This document shows, piece after piece, positions 1 through 11,963 of a stretch of DNA of 64,000 nucleotides; within the stretch, counting starts at the first letter, position 1, and the number at the start of each line of letters is the position of its first letter. The stretch spans positions 15,124,900 to 15,188,899 of the forward strand of contig CM055107.1 in assembly GCA_029204225.1 (NCBI GenBank), in the 5' to 3' direction. The notes under the pieces are model-generated. The model ran no database searches. It saw nothing but the letters and a program-made list of their open reading frames with translations, and was not told where the DNA came from. Both the position numbers and the translations under genes were made by a program. The stretch is from Diphasiastrum complanatum (Eukaryota > Streptophyta > Lycopodiopsida > Lycopodiales > Lycopodiaceae).

Positions 1-267
1 ATATCCCACCGTAGTTAGATTTCAAGATAAGTGATACAATTTTGCCACATTGACCGTAGGAAAATCCCCAAGTGGCAGATTGCCATGTGGCAAAGATTTG
101 ACATTTTTGCTTGCTTTTGCACGATTTGATTCTTTTCCATGCTTGCAATCACACGGTTTGTTAGTCATTTTGTTGGTCAAGAGGATGTGGATATTCTGAA
201 AAGGCTTTTGGTGACGGAACAAGAGTCTGGTAGGCTTTGGTAGGGCTCTCATTAGGGAGTGCACCGT

Positions 268-835
268 GGAGTTAAATGTAAAGCTCAGTATAAGAGGTAA
301 TGAAAGATCCTTTGAGGACATTACTCTCTATATGAAACTAGTTGGTTCACTCATATATCTAACCATCACAAGACCTGATCTTAGCTATTGTGTTGGTAGA
401 TTAAGTTAATTTATGCACGATCCTAGTGTTGAGCATTGGAAGCTAGGCAAGAGAGTAATGAGGTACATCTCCGGTTCTAGAGATTTTGGCATTGTTTATA
501 GAGGATCATCACCTAGATTCGGACTTTGCTGGAGATCAAATGGATAGAAAATTCATAAGTGCACATGCTATTTTCATAGTTGATGAAGTTATCTCATGGA
601 TGTCGAAAAAACAAGCAACAATTTCATTGTCATCTAGTGAGGCCAAGTACAAAGCCCTAACTTCATGCACAAAGGAGATTTTTTAATCAAGAGGATGATA
701 AATGATCTTGACTTGTTGGATTTTTCAGAGAGTCCAATCATCTTTTGTGATAATCTTTCAGCCCAAATATTGGCAAACAATTTTATTTCTCATGCAAAGA
801 GCAAGCATATTGACCACTCCCGAGGCCTCCCCCAC
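268..835 (+). pseudogene. Copia RNase H / late RT fragment
   Basis: Degenerate Ty1/Copia pol remnant. In frame are the RT-to-RNase H connection (LVGSLIYLTITRPDLSY), RYISGSRDFGIVY, then after a frameshift SWMSKKQATISLSSSEAKY, the conserved RNase H block, and finally HAKSKHID. There is an in-frame stop after the VGRLS segment, the DADW-type block is largely lost, and another stop follows TKEIF. The lineage matches the minus-strand Copia copy near 55 kb, which has the same SFEDITLY start. No LTR, primer site or polypurine tract is recognisable next to it, so it is a truncated relic. Family assignment is secure; exact ends are approximate. Confidence 0.85.
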
Positions 836-1779
836 TCCCAATGATCTAACCATAGTGTCTACAGTCACAATTAAGAACTCTAAATTGTTCACAGTCTAAC
901 TTGTCTATCGAATATACATTTCCTCCATTGGTTACGATGAGGGCAATCTTTTCATTGGATCTAAAATATGAGCACCATCCCCAAATTTGAATTAAGGAAA
1001 AAAAAGCAAAATGTATGAATATGCATTCTCTCCACCAGAATGATAATATGAGCGCCATCTACAAATATGAACACCATCTTCACATTGGAATGAAATATGA
1101 GTGCCATCTTTCCACTAAAATGAAAATATGAGCACCATATTCAAATTTGAATCAGACTGAAAAAGCAAAATTAATGGATTGATAGTACAGAGTATATAAT
1201 ATAATAAAAGATAAGTACTTTGTTTTGTTTTGAAATTTTTGTTCTTAGTACTTTGATGCATCTGATTACTTTCTTGTTTTTTTTCATGACGACATTGTAT
1301 CATCTACATTTAGATATTCCTACTAATTTGACACCTTTATAGAAAAGAGGAGGCAAAGGAATTCTAGTATCTGTTGATGATCGTTCCCGTTATAGGGAAG
1401 AAAGAAAGAAGAACTTGAATTTGTGGACAGACGGAACATTGTAGCCTCAAGATCCTAGCACACTGACTCATCCCACATTCTCTTCAATAACTCATCTAGT
1501 TACATGGATATGCAATGGGCATACTGGATTACTAGGATATTGTGAGAGATTGTAAAACTATGGAAATCAGTTTTCTAATGAAAAAAATTCACTTTTTAGA
1601 ATGTGAGTTGATACGCATATCCTCTTATTATCAAAAATGAGATTGTCATGTCCAAAAGACTTCAGAGGAAAATGAACAATTTAACAGAAATAATCAAATA
1701 TTATAGAAGATAAAATTTGATATCAAATCAGAACTAGAGCAAATGCAACCAATCTTATAATCTATTCATTTTGAAAACT
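836..1779. other. Non-coding, short dispersed repeat
   Basis: No gene seen. Between about 960 and 1150 a short unit containing ATATGAGCACCAT recurs about five times with variations. One longer pair (near 967 and 1128) shares the following CAAATTTGAAT and an A-rich tail. It looks like a decayed local repeat rather than coding sequence. Confidence 0.4.
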
Positions 1780-3372
1780 TACAATTAATGAAGGATATAG
1801 AAGTGGCTAAGAAGAAGGCTAGGAGTAAATAGCGAAAGCTACAAAGTTGCAAGGATATTCAAACTCTTTCAAAAAGAGGTTATCGAGATAGAAGGATTTG
1901 TGCATTCAAGTAAGCCGCTATTCTGATTTTTGTAACTTGATCAATGACATATGGCTTTATTTTAGCTACTCTGATATTCTGCTAACTATCTAATTTTTTT
2001 GCAGATTTGCCTTAGTAGCTCCTCAGAATATTAAGAACAATGCTTTACTTGGAATGTCATTGGGCTCAATATTGGCAGGCAAATTCATTGAGTGTATCAT
2101 GACGAACAATAGGAGTTCTAATGTAAAGAGCAAAATTTCAGAGTCTTTGATGGTGGACATTCAGATTATTTTAGATAAGACTATAGTTCAAGGTGCCTAT
2201 GATTTTGCAGGTATTAGCAGAGAAGCATATGCAATAATATTTCAACTTATTAAAGAAGCTTTTAAGCAACTTTGAATTAAAAAAGTCCCTATTCCAAAGT
2301 CATATCACTTGACGACAGAGAGGAATACATTAAACATAGGTATGCATAAGATCATTGGTACCCCATTTCATATTGAGGAGGTGTATGATACTGATGGAAG
2401 ATCAATATTTTATAATTCATCAAACAACTTCTTTGTTGATATAAATCGCTTGCTAACATACATGGTCACATTTTATGATATAACCTTTGAAAAGGTGAAT
2501 GGTAAAATAATCATAGTACTTAAGTTAAATGAGTCAAAGACTGTGAAAGGGCAGAAGATGGAAAAGGTTAGTATAATTCTCATGAATGGTGCACTATCAC
2601 AAATAGTGGACCAAGGGGATTTCAGATTCAGTTTCCACTCCAAAAATGATATATGGTGGTTGACAACTTTTCAGAATTTTTTTTTCTCATTATTAGATTA
2701 GATTCAATGGATGGTAATAATTCTTATTTAACTAAGTTGGTTTTATTCTTTGGACATGTACGGAAAAAGAATCATGATATATTATCGTGGCTTATCTCTA
2801 GGACATCTTACCCTAAGATCATCAAGGACCATATGGATGGAGGATTTCTCAATGTTTCAAGAGTTGGAGACTTCAATTTTGAATGACACTTAGCAGACGA
2901 TTTGAAAACATTGAAATGCATGTATAACGTCTCTCACGGGGGTATATCTAAACATCCTTGTTTGTACTATATGGAAATGACAAAAGATGTTAGTAGGAGT
3001 ACATGAATTACTAGAGAAAATGCAGATCCAAATTGGAAGTCTGTATTGCCTATTCCCTTGAAAAACGTGCATGTTTGCACTCTTCATGCAAAAGTTAAGA
3101 TAATAGAGAAGCTTGTTTATCTTCATATAGTTTTTGCTTGGAATAGTAAGCCAGTATCATCAGCGAAGGAAACTATCTCTCGATTAGAAGATGTTTTATC
3201 GAAAGCAGGACTTCATAAGAGACATGTCAAAATACAAAAACATGAAAAATTTTTAGAAAAGTTAGGAAATATGCCTACTAAGCCAAGCATAGGAGGAGCA
3301 AAAGCACGTCGATTCCTGTCAAACCACACATTCAGAAAAGTTTGCAAATTCATTGAGCAACAAAGGAGCTAG
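1780..3372 (+). pseudogene. Unknown spliced coding remnant, plus strand
   Basis: I do not recognise this family. A coding-like frame reads to about 1909, then a good intron (GTAAG donor at 1910, T-rich tract and GCAG ending 2004) joins in frame to FALVAPQN at 2005. The frame continues with one TGA (about 2273) to 2701, including GMHKIIGTPFHIEEVYDTDG, then shifts. Later pieces include SWLISRTSYPKII, LKTLKCMYNVSHGGISKHPC (a Cys-rich turn that may once have bound zinc), LKNVHVCTLHAKVKIIEKLV and SIGGAKARRFLSNHTFRKVC, ending at 3372. Several stops and shifts show it is dead. Its structure (long single-domain frame, one intron, Cys/His patch) would suit a DNA-transposon protein, but that is inference. 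It converges on the minus-strand remnant that begins 28 nt further on. Confidence 0.45.
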
Positions 3373-3400
3373 AAATTTAGAGTGTACCAATGCAAGTTGA

Positions 3401-4383
3401 TTAAGCCACAAGGAAGTTACAAATGTAGATTGTATTCATATACAATGAATACTGAGAACTCCTTAATGGTACATTCTCATCTACAAATCCTAATATGTTC
3501 AAAACATACGATCTCTTCACAAAAATAATTATATTTGCTTTAGCAAATTTATGTCCACCTAGATCATAAGATAAGGCTTTACAGGCGTTATCGGAATCTC
3601 TCCAACTGGACTGAGTTTGGAATGAGCAACACAAATGCTCATTTTTCTGAAAGTGCCTCAAGTAGTACTGGCCAAGAATATGATCCTTGTGGAAAGATAA
3701 AGAATGTTGTATGAAGCCTTCTCGACGAGTAGCAAAGTCGTCAATCACAAGTGTATTCTGCATAACAAAATTGGAGTTCTTAGTTTATAGAATTTACTAG
3801 AACACATACAAAATTAATATTATAATATGATAAACTTACAATAAAACTACTAAACTTACGCATTCATCATCATCTGTTGCAACTATATTGGGATGATCTA
3901 TATTGTGATGCCCTATCGAAGAAGAGTCATCTGCAAATTTCATTACCGATGGACGAGGGAATCCTAGTTGGGCCTGGAAGGAAATAAATTTCTCTTCAGA
4001 TGGCAAAGTTTGTCCATGATCACGAACATTTTCCAAAGCCATCGACAAACATTCCTCACCAATCAAAATACCTTCTTCATCATCATAGTCAATGCTCAGC
4101 ACCAAGTCTTTGATTTCAAAATCAACAATGTCAGAGAACTTAGAAATGGTGCCTGACAATAGACAAAGAACCTCATCCTCCTGATAATTGAAAAAAAACA
4201 CAGATCTGTAGCTGTAATATATACATCTTTGTTTATATAATATTTCGGCAAATCAAAAAAACATTTGAACTGTACATCAGCAATTTTTTCCTCAATATTG
4301 CCATTGGTGCCAATGAAGGCATCTCTCAACTTATTAGTATCTACACTCATATAGTCAGTGTCTTTATTAGGAGTATCCAACAA
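3401..4383 (-). pseudogene. Unknown multi-exon coding remnant, minus strand
   Basis: Three coding-like blocks on the minus strand can be joined through plausible introns. Block 1 starts at 4383 (MLDTPNKDTDYMSVDTNKL) and can splice at a GTATAT donor after YYINKD to an acceptor (ATTATCAG) near 4182. Block 2 (EDEVLCLLSGTISKFSDIV) ends with TDDDEC and a consensus GTAAGT donor near 3859. Block 3 follows a TATGCAG acceptor near 3764 with NTLVIDDFATRREGFIQHSL and runs to a stop at 3401. Block 3 contains LGGHKFAKANIIIFVKRSYV and a hydrophobic stretch, with no clear membrane segment. I recognise no family. Splice sites in the right phase suggest a real former gene; it converges with the plus-strand remnant to its left. 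Confidence 0.4.
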
Positions 4384-5510
4384 AAAATGACTGATATTCT
4401 TTATGGAATGTTCAGTAGTGGAGGATGAAGGGATCTAAGTTTCAGACATCAATGTATCCATATATTAGATTCAGTGGAATTCTTAAATTGGTCAAAAGGT
4501 CTAATGTACATCTTGTCTAGCTGCTGCTTATATTGTGAAAAATAATGTACAAGATCAATGAAATGCATAAACGATAAATTATCCAGAGAGATTAGAGGGA
4601 TATTGATTATATCCCTAAATCCGATATACTGGTCATAAAAAACATTTGGACTCTGTCATGCTGTACTGAACACATGTAAGAAAGATCGGAAGAGGGATGT
4701 GAAGTACTCTATGTGCTCAGTTTATGTGTGGGAGGGGATTATTCATGAAAAAAACAGCACACCACGCGCGCGCAGAACCGATATGTACGGACTGAGGAGT
4801 TTGATATCTCTCTTGTGCACGTGTCGTGTTCTGGGTCATAGAGATGACAAGTTAGGTGCGCACATAACCGATATGATAAAAAATCAAGAAAGAAAAAACA
4901 ATTTTTTTTTTTGAAAATTGTGCCCTTTATAGTTGTTTCACACGTGCGAGTCAACGGTCAACCAGCCATGTGTTGGCCCCCGATTGACTCAAGAACGACC
5001 ACACGTGCGAAGCCGTACACTTGCCAAATGTTGAGAACTAATTCATCCATACATGACACGAGTCCATGTCTCATTGGCCTTTGAAACATGCACGTGCGAA
5101 TGACACGTGTCCATCCTTGATTTAGTTGTATGAAAACTCGCACGTGTGACCACACATGCGAAATCCGAGGGCACAAGTTTGCAATCATCGAGGTCATTTT
5201 CACTCTTTTTCTTGAGATTTTTCATCATGTATCGCTTCTCTACGCGTCCTGTTTGCTCCCTCATCGCCTCGTCTGTTTGCGTCCGCACAAGAACGATATT
5301 ATGACTATACATATCATTTCATGCGTCGTTATCTCATTCGCCACTGCTTCCTTCTTCGACCCTCTCACAAGACTGATACATCCGTACATATTGCACCTTT
5401 GCGCGCCTAGTTAGCCTCCTCTGACAACTACTAGTATAACCTCGCACAGATCCGATATGAGCCATATGTCTAGGGGTCAAACAGAACTGGAGGGATTTTG
5501 TTCTCTCCTG
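4384..5510. other. Intergenic, CACGTG-rich patch
   Basis: No gene supported. From about 4940 to 5165 the sequence is GC-richer and contains several ACGTGCGA or TCGCACGTG motifs (near 4942, 5002, 5091, 5141) on both strands, G-box-like cores. The short open frames here overlap on both strands and look accidental. It may be a decayed LTR or promoter, but no boundary is visible. Confidence 0.35.
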
Positions 5511-6843
5511 GTACTATGCCCACGAGTGCTCATGTCGTGAATCCACCATGACAGACTAGGCGAAGCAGGTGGCTCTCTGAGATTAAGAAATATCAAAGAT
5601 CTATCTTACTCTTAATACCAAGAGCCCCTTTCTACAGAACTGTCCGTCTGATTACTAGGGATAATCTGGACAGTCTTGTTAGGTTCACACATGTAGTGCT
5701 TGCAGGAGTTCGCGGAGGACTATTTGAGCCTTTTTTTTTAAGATTCATTTTTGCTTTCAATCCATGCTAAGCGGGTCACCATAATGCCCAAAGATTTCCA
5801 ACTTTTGTATAGAATGAGAAAGAGATACTGTAAACTTCACAAGGGTAAACCCTCTGCTCCTAGGGACGATTCCATTAACAAGACTAACCTTCCCACAAAG
5901 AGGCCTCGCAAGCAACCTGCCCCTAAACAGAGTAAGGGAGCCTTTGCTCATGCACCAGAAATGGTACGATGCATGGACCTTCAACATTCCTCTTGTGGAT
6001 GTGATGCCATTGTAAATTCTAATGCCTTAGATATCGTGGTCGACAGCCACAAAAATTTTGGACAATCCTCCTGTTAACCCCTCTCTTCTAGTAATTTGCA
6101 TCTAAAAGATTATGACACAACACTATTAGGTGCAAGTCATTCACACTTCCAAAATGTGCCAGTGGGATATCTTCAAGCTTTTCGAAACCTCCATGCATAT
6201 CTAGAATGTACTTGGACTCATAGAAGAATATACCACTATATACAAGCTCCTTAAAAGTTCTTCCTTTGTATTATAATTTTCCAATATCTAAATGAATCAC
6301 ATCCAATATACATACGAAATTAAGAAAAATAAATAAAAAACATCTCTACAAATGATTGTTTTAGATTTCAGAACTCCTCTAATGTCAACTCCAACGATGC
6401 TTTACCAAACAATCAATTATGCATCAACAAAACTTCAACTACCTTCAATCACTATCATTCTTCGATCGAGAAGTAAGCATGCTAGTGAGGCAATCCTCAA
6501 CCAAGAATCATCACTCCAAATGCAAAGCACACTACTCATTATTAAAAACAACACACAACCCCAAAAACAAAACTCAAGCTATTGTCAAACAAGTCACATG
6601 AAGCTTTCCACTCATATGAAACAAGACAACAAGAATCCAAAATCTACTAACCACAAAAATACAAAGAGTGAGCTCTTCTCTTATAGCCAACCCCGGCCCC
6701 AATGGTCCCCCATTCAAGATGGGGTTTTGCCAACTTTCATGCACTTCATGTCTTTCTTGCCAATTGTACACTTCCAATTGGAAGGTACACCAAGTGGCCT
6801 CGATGAGATAGTCGGGGGTTCAGGCTGCCAAAACTTACGTAAT
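5511..6843 (+). repeat. 1.33-kb direct repeat, copy 1
   Basis: Starts GTACTATGCCCACGAG and ends AAACTTACGTAAT. It is matched base for base, with about 11 differences, by 7304-8636 (constant offset 1793). It carries an H3-like pseudogene at its left end and, in its last part on the minus strand, the extreme 3' end of a Gypsy integrase frame. The two copies are separated by 460 bp, and neither end has TG...CA or a primer site, so they are not obviously LTRs. A recent segmental duplication fits better. Confidence 0.9.
5561..6077 (+). pseudogene. Histone H3-fold pseudogene with C-terminal extension, copy 1
   Basis: Reading frames in succession give the H3 core. SEIKKYQRS then LLIPRAPFYRTVRLI (alpha-N/alpha-1, resembling the LLIPxAxF signature of plant CENH3 more than LLIRKLPFQ of ordinary H3), loop 1 and FTHVV. 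After a frameshift comes LQEFAEDYL (alpha-2), then a GAA-to-TAA-type stop in LFEDS, and SIHAKRVTIMPKDFQL (alpha-3). No introns interrupt the core, suggesting a retro-copy. Instead of stopping after the usual RRIRG-like end, the frame continues about 80 residues, Lys/Arg/Pro-rich (LPTKRPRKQPAPKQSKG), to a stop at 6077. The open frame from 5751 (108 codons) is only the 3' half. H3 identity is firm; CENH3 rather than another variant is likely but unproven. Confidence 0.75.
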
Positions 6844-7303
6844 TTCAAGTGCAACGGTCACTAATGTCCACCGCTGCTTCAAGACACATTGCCTAACTGC
6901 CACAATGTTTCCCATAGAGTTTAAACTTATCTCGGATCAATTTTTAATACAAAGATCGATTACAGTTCTGTGCGCAGTATCTCAAAACAAAACTTTCAAA
7001 CGCATGAAAAGTGTTCAAAATCATATCAGAATACATAAAGGTAGGTACCAACATCATCATCAAATTATCACACACAACTCCATTCTAGAATCTAGAGCTC
7101 CCAGACTAATGACCAAAACAGTCCCAGAATATACGAAATGACCACGTTTCATATATTAAGAGAGAACATAGAACTTGTTTGCAATCACAAAATACCAATG
7201 TCGAGATGTTCATAACCTCTAGCATGAAGTAGATCTAGCTAATGGCTATTAGCACCCCTTAATATTTTTCAGAGAACTTTCAATATCTTGTCCTCAATAT
7301 CTT
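6844..7303. other. Spacer between the direct repeats
   Basis: 460 bp with no recognisable gene. Short open frames occur (for example 6905-7141) without coding character. It interrupts the two copies of the 1.33-kb repeat and has no similarity to either end that I can see. Confidence 0.5.
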
Positions 7304-8636
7304 GTACTATGCCCACGAGTGCTCATGTCGTGAATCCACCATGACAGACTAGGCGAAGCAGGTGGCTCTCTGAGATTAAGAAATATCAAAGATCTATCTT
7401 ACTCTTAATACCAAGAGCCCCTTTCTACAGAACTGTCTGTCTGATTACTAGGGATAATCTGGACAGTCTTGTTAGGTTCACACATGTAGTGCTTGCAGGA
7501 GTTCGCGGAGGACTATTTGAGCCTTTTTTTTTAAGATTCATTTTTGCTTTCAATCCATGCTAAGCGGGTCACCATAATGCCCAAAGATTTCCAACTTTTG
7601 TATAGAATGAGAAAGAGATACTGTAAACTTCACAAGGGTAAACCCTCTGCTCCTAGGGACGATTCCATTAACAAGACTAACCTTCCCACAAAGAGGCCTC
7701 GCAAGCAACCTGCCCCTAAACAGAGTAAGGGAGCCTTTGCTCATGCACCAGAAATGGTACGATGCATGGACCTTCAACATTCCTCTTGTGGATGTGATGC
7801 CATTGTAAATTCTAATGCCTTAGATATCGTGGTCGACAGCCACAAAAATTTTGGACAATCCTCCTGTTAACCCCTCTCTTCTAGTAATTTGCATCTAAAA
7901 GATTATGACACAACACTATCAGGTGCAAGTCATTCACACTTCCAAAATTTGCCAGTGGGATATCTTCAAGCTTTTCGAAACCTCCATGCATATCTAGAAT
8001 GTACTTGGACTCATAGAAGAATATACCACTATCTACAAGCTCCTTAGAAGTTCTTCCTTTGTATTATAATTTTCCAATATCTAAATGAATCACATCCAAT
8101 ATACATACGAAATTAAGAAAAATAAATAAAAAACATCTCTACAAAGGATTGTTTTAGATTTCAGAACTCCTCTAATGTCAACTCCAACGATGCTTTACCA
8201 AACAATCAATTATGCATCAACAAAACTTCAACTACCTTCAATCACTATCATTCTTCGACCGAGAAGTAAGCATGCTAGTGAGGCAATCCTCAACCAAGAA
8301 TCATCACTCCAAATGCAAAGCACACTACTCATTATTAAAAACAACACACAACCCCAAAAACAAAACTCAAGCTATTTTCAAACAAGTCACATGAAGCTTT
8401 CCACTCATATGAAACAAGACAACAAGAATCCAAAATCTACTAACCACAAAAATACAAAGAGTGAGCTCTTCTCTTATAGCCAACCCCGACCCCAATGGTC
8501 CCCCATTCAAGATGGGGTTTTGCCAACTTTCATGCACTTCATGTCTTTCTTGCCAATTGTACACTTCCAATTGGAAGGTACACCAAGTGGCCTCCATGAG
8601 ATAGTCGGGGGTTCAGGCTGCCAAAACTTATGTAAT
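7304..8636 (+). repeat. 1.33-kb direct repeat, copy 2
   Basis: Second copy of the 5511-6843 repeat, about 0.8% diverged by eye. Unlike copy 1, it continues to the right without a break into the Gypsy integrase fragment (minus), so this is probably the parent arrangement and copy 1 the derived one. Confidence 0.9.
7354..7870 (+). pseudogene. Histone H3-fold pseudogene with C-terminal extension, copy 2
   Basis: Duplicate of the pseudogene at 5561-6077. The same frameshift after alpha-1, the same stop in LFEDS and the same C-terminal extension are present, and the 108-codon 3' half is identical in protein sequence. One visible nucleotide change lies in the alpha-1 region. The shared lesions show that the gene was already dead when the 1.33-kb block duplicated. 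Confidence 0.75.
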
Positions 8637-10125
8637 CGGCTGCCATTAATGGGGTATCAAATCTTCTATCATCCAGATGTTCCAAGACTATTGCTCCATA
8701 AGATAGTATATCCTTAACTTGGTATGGTACTTCACTTATAAGTTTTAAAATTTTCTTGATCAATTTCATTTTGTACATTAAGGCTAGATCTCCTTCCTTC
8801 AGGTCCTTATGTAAACGACAATCATGCCATGCTTTGCAACGAGCTCTCTGCTTCTAGTGACTGAACTGTCATCAATCTGGAATCGCAAAGTTTATGCAAA
8901 ACCTCATGATGCACCTGTAAAGATTTGGTATCACTCAAAGGTTCTGTTGCTTCTATGCGTAAAGATGTTATTAAAAACTCAATTGGCATCACTACATCCT
9001 GCTCATAGACAATTGAAATGGTGCATGATTGGTATTAACTATGTAAGTTGTTCTAAATGCCTATAATGTTGCATGTAGTCTATGTTTCCAAGTAGAACGA
9101 CTTGCTTCCACAGTCTTTGTCATAATATTGCAAAGAATCTTATGAAGATTTTGCTTGTTCATTATCCCTTGGATAGTACGGAGTTCTAGACCGATATATA
9201 ACAAAAAATTCTTCCAATAGGCACTTGATCATTTCATTGACGAAATGTGTACCACCCCGATCACTCACAATCTCCACAGGACAACCAAATCGAACAATAA
9301 TATTTTCATATAGAAACTTGGTCGTGGTTTTGGCATCATCCACACAAACTACTCTGCCTTCAACCCACTTGGTCATATAATCTATCGCAACAGTGATATA
9401 TCTAGCTTGAGTTCGTCATGTCGTAGGATGAATAGGACCAACATAGTCAAGTCCTCGACGTGTATGTTGACAACATCACATGATCGAATGTATGCCGCCA
9501 TATCCTTATGAAGTGTAGGCCACCAACATCTTGATTGTAAGATCTTCCAAACAGTGATATCAGATGAAAAATGTCCTCCTCCCATCCCATCATGTGAAAA
9601 CATAATTAGATCAGGTACTTCATGCGGTAAAACACACCTACGCAAAACATCATCAGTTCCACGATGATAGAATTGACCAGCAATCAGTTGATAAGGTTGG
9701 GCTTTCAGAATCAATCTCTTTTTTTGAACTTCGGTCAAGGATTCGTTAGGTTGACCTAACATCAGATATTCAACAATATTAGTTGTCCATATGCAGCATC
9801 TGGCAATTCATCATCCACTTCAGTGTTATAGTTGTTGTCTGAATTCTTGAGAGATAATCGACAAGATAATGTTGTTTACCCTTTCAAACCACAATTCAGA
9901 AATCAATTTCATTAATAATAGTAACCATCTTGCAATGCGTCATGTATTGCATATCTTGTTTACCAAATAGAACAAAGGTTGGTGATCAATATCGATAGCG
10001 AAGTGTGTCTCCATTAAGTAATGTCTGAATTTCTTCACTGAAGATACCATTGCCGATGTTTCTCGTTCCATGGTGGAATAAGGGTTTCTATGCATTTCGG
10101 CTACTCAATCATATATTGAGGTATG
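8540..10125 (-). pseudogene. Ty3/Gypsy pol fragment (RNase H end to integrase)
   Basis: Minus-strand remnant of the same Gypsy family as the copies at 14.5-23.4 and 56.4-64 kb. In element order it has the RNase H end (STMERETSAMVSSVKKF, HYLMETHFAIDIDHQPLFY) near 10,090-9960, then the H2C2 integrase region (HEVPDLIMFSHDGMGGGHF at about 9600, CWWPTLHKD), and the integrase core (MTKWVEGRVV, IVSDRGGTHFVNE, TPYYPRDNEQ near 9376-9140). The C-terminal HLDDRRFDTPL and KFWQP segments lie near 8640-8600 after a frameshift. A one-base insertion in the SDRG motif and several frameshifts inactivate it. Gag, protease, RT, LTRs and the extra ORF are absent. Its end is contained in the 1.33-kb direct repeat. 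Confidence 0.85.
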
Positions 10126-10203
10126 GCTTCACCACGTCTTTCTTCGCTTGATCTTTGTTGTTTTATGTAGTTTTTATTATTCATAATCACTTGCCTTCAA
10201 TTG

Positions 10204-11162
<959 letters not shown>

Positions 11163-11745
11163 ATGGATACTGATGAAATTTGGAGGGGGGTGCTACCGAG
11201 ATTCACCCGACATCACCAGGAAGTGATGGGAGAAATACGGGGATTCAGCCAGCCTCACCCGGCAGTGATGACACCCTAGACTCAGAAAAATTGTTGCAAA
11301 CTTTAGGCAAGGCAGTTTTAGAACTTCATCAGAGCAATAAACAACAGGATAAACAAATGCAAAATCTATTTAATCAACTGCAAGCAATTAACTCTAACAA
11401 CTTGGACTACCAACCGGAAAAATTTTCCAGCGACAAAAAGTTTAAATGTCCGGAAGTTGTTGAAGACTGGATAAACCGTCGGACAAGCTATTTTAGCTTG
11501 CACAACGTCCCAGAGGATAAACGAATATCATCGGTTCTATTGTTTCTGGAAGGTAAAGCCTCTTCTTGGTGGAGGGAACTTTCCACGAAACCGGTGACTT
11601 GGGCTGGATTCCTGACGGAATTTCGGAAAGCTTTTATCACGATAGATGATTCCGAGCTGTATATTCGGTTCATCAACTGCAAAATGGGCAGCCGAGAACT
11701 GGACGATTATGTCCAAGAGTTCTTGGACTCTTTGGCTAAGGTGCC
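11163..11745 (+). pseudogene. Ty3/Gypsy Gag fragment
   Basis: Typical retrotransposon capsid region. A plausible ATG at 11,163 begins MDTDE and needs a one-base shift to join the long frame. The N-terminus has a repeated SPGSDGRN/SPGSDD segment, then a Gln-rich helix (LHQSNKQQDKQMQNLFNQL), then the capsid core with FLEGKASSWWRELS, VTWAGFLTEFRKAF and ELDDYVQEFLDSL, the standard Gag pattern. The frame ends abruptly after LAKVPLFADLL (stop 11,774), where the zinc knuckle and pol should follow. It belongs to a different Gypsy lineage from the Athila/Tat-like elements elsewhere here. Its strand is opposite to theirs. Confidence 0.75.
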
Positions 11746-11963
11746 ACTTTTTGCGGATTTGCTTTGGCAAGTTTAGTGTTCTTGGTGGCTTGGCGCTCTT
11801 CGCTGCTGGTTTTTGAGTTCTTTGGTGTGGCGCACTTCTGTTGAGGGTGGTTGGCTTGGTGTTTGACGCGTTTTGCTGGCGATTTCTGGTTCGGTGAGCA
11901 TTTAGTAGGATGTGCAGAGGTTGGTTTCTGTTCAGATTGGTGGTGTTGTTGATCATGGCATCT
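11746..11963. other. Unassigned spacer before the palindrome
   Basis: Links the truncated Gag to the left palindrome arm. The minus strand has an open Lys/Pro/Gln-rich low-complexity frame (11,996-11,736) that I cannot assign to any family. Confidence 0.4.

Noticed and set aside
5757-5987. Minus-strand open frame opposite the H3-like pseudogene (and its twin at 7550-7780)
   Set aside because: Antisense shadow; the plus strand carries the recognisable histone motifs.
5511-8636. The 1.33-kb repeats as LTRs of a small element
   Set aside because: No TG/CA ends, no primer site or polypurine tract, and they contain pol and histone sequence.
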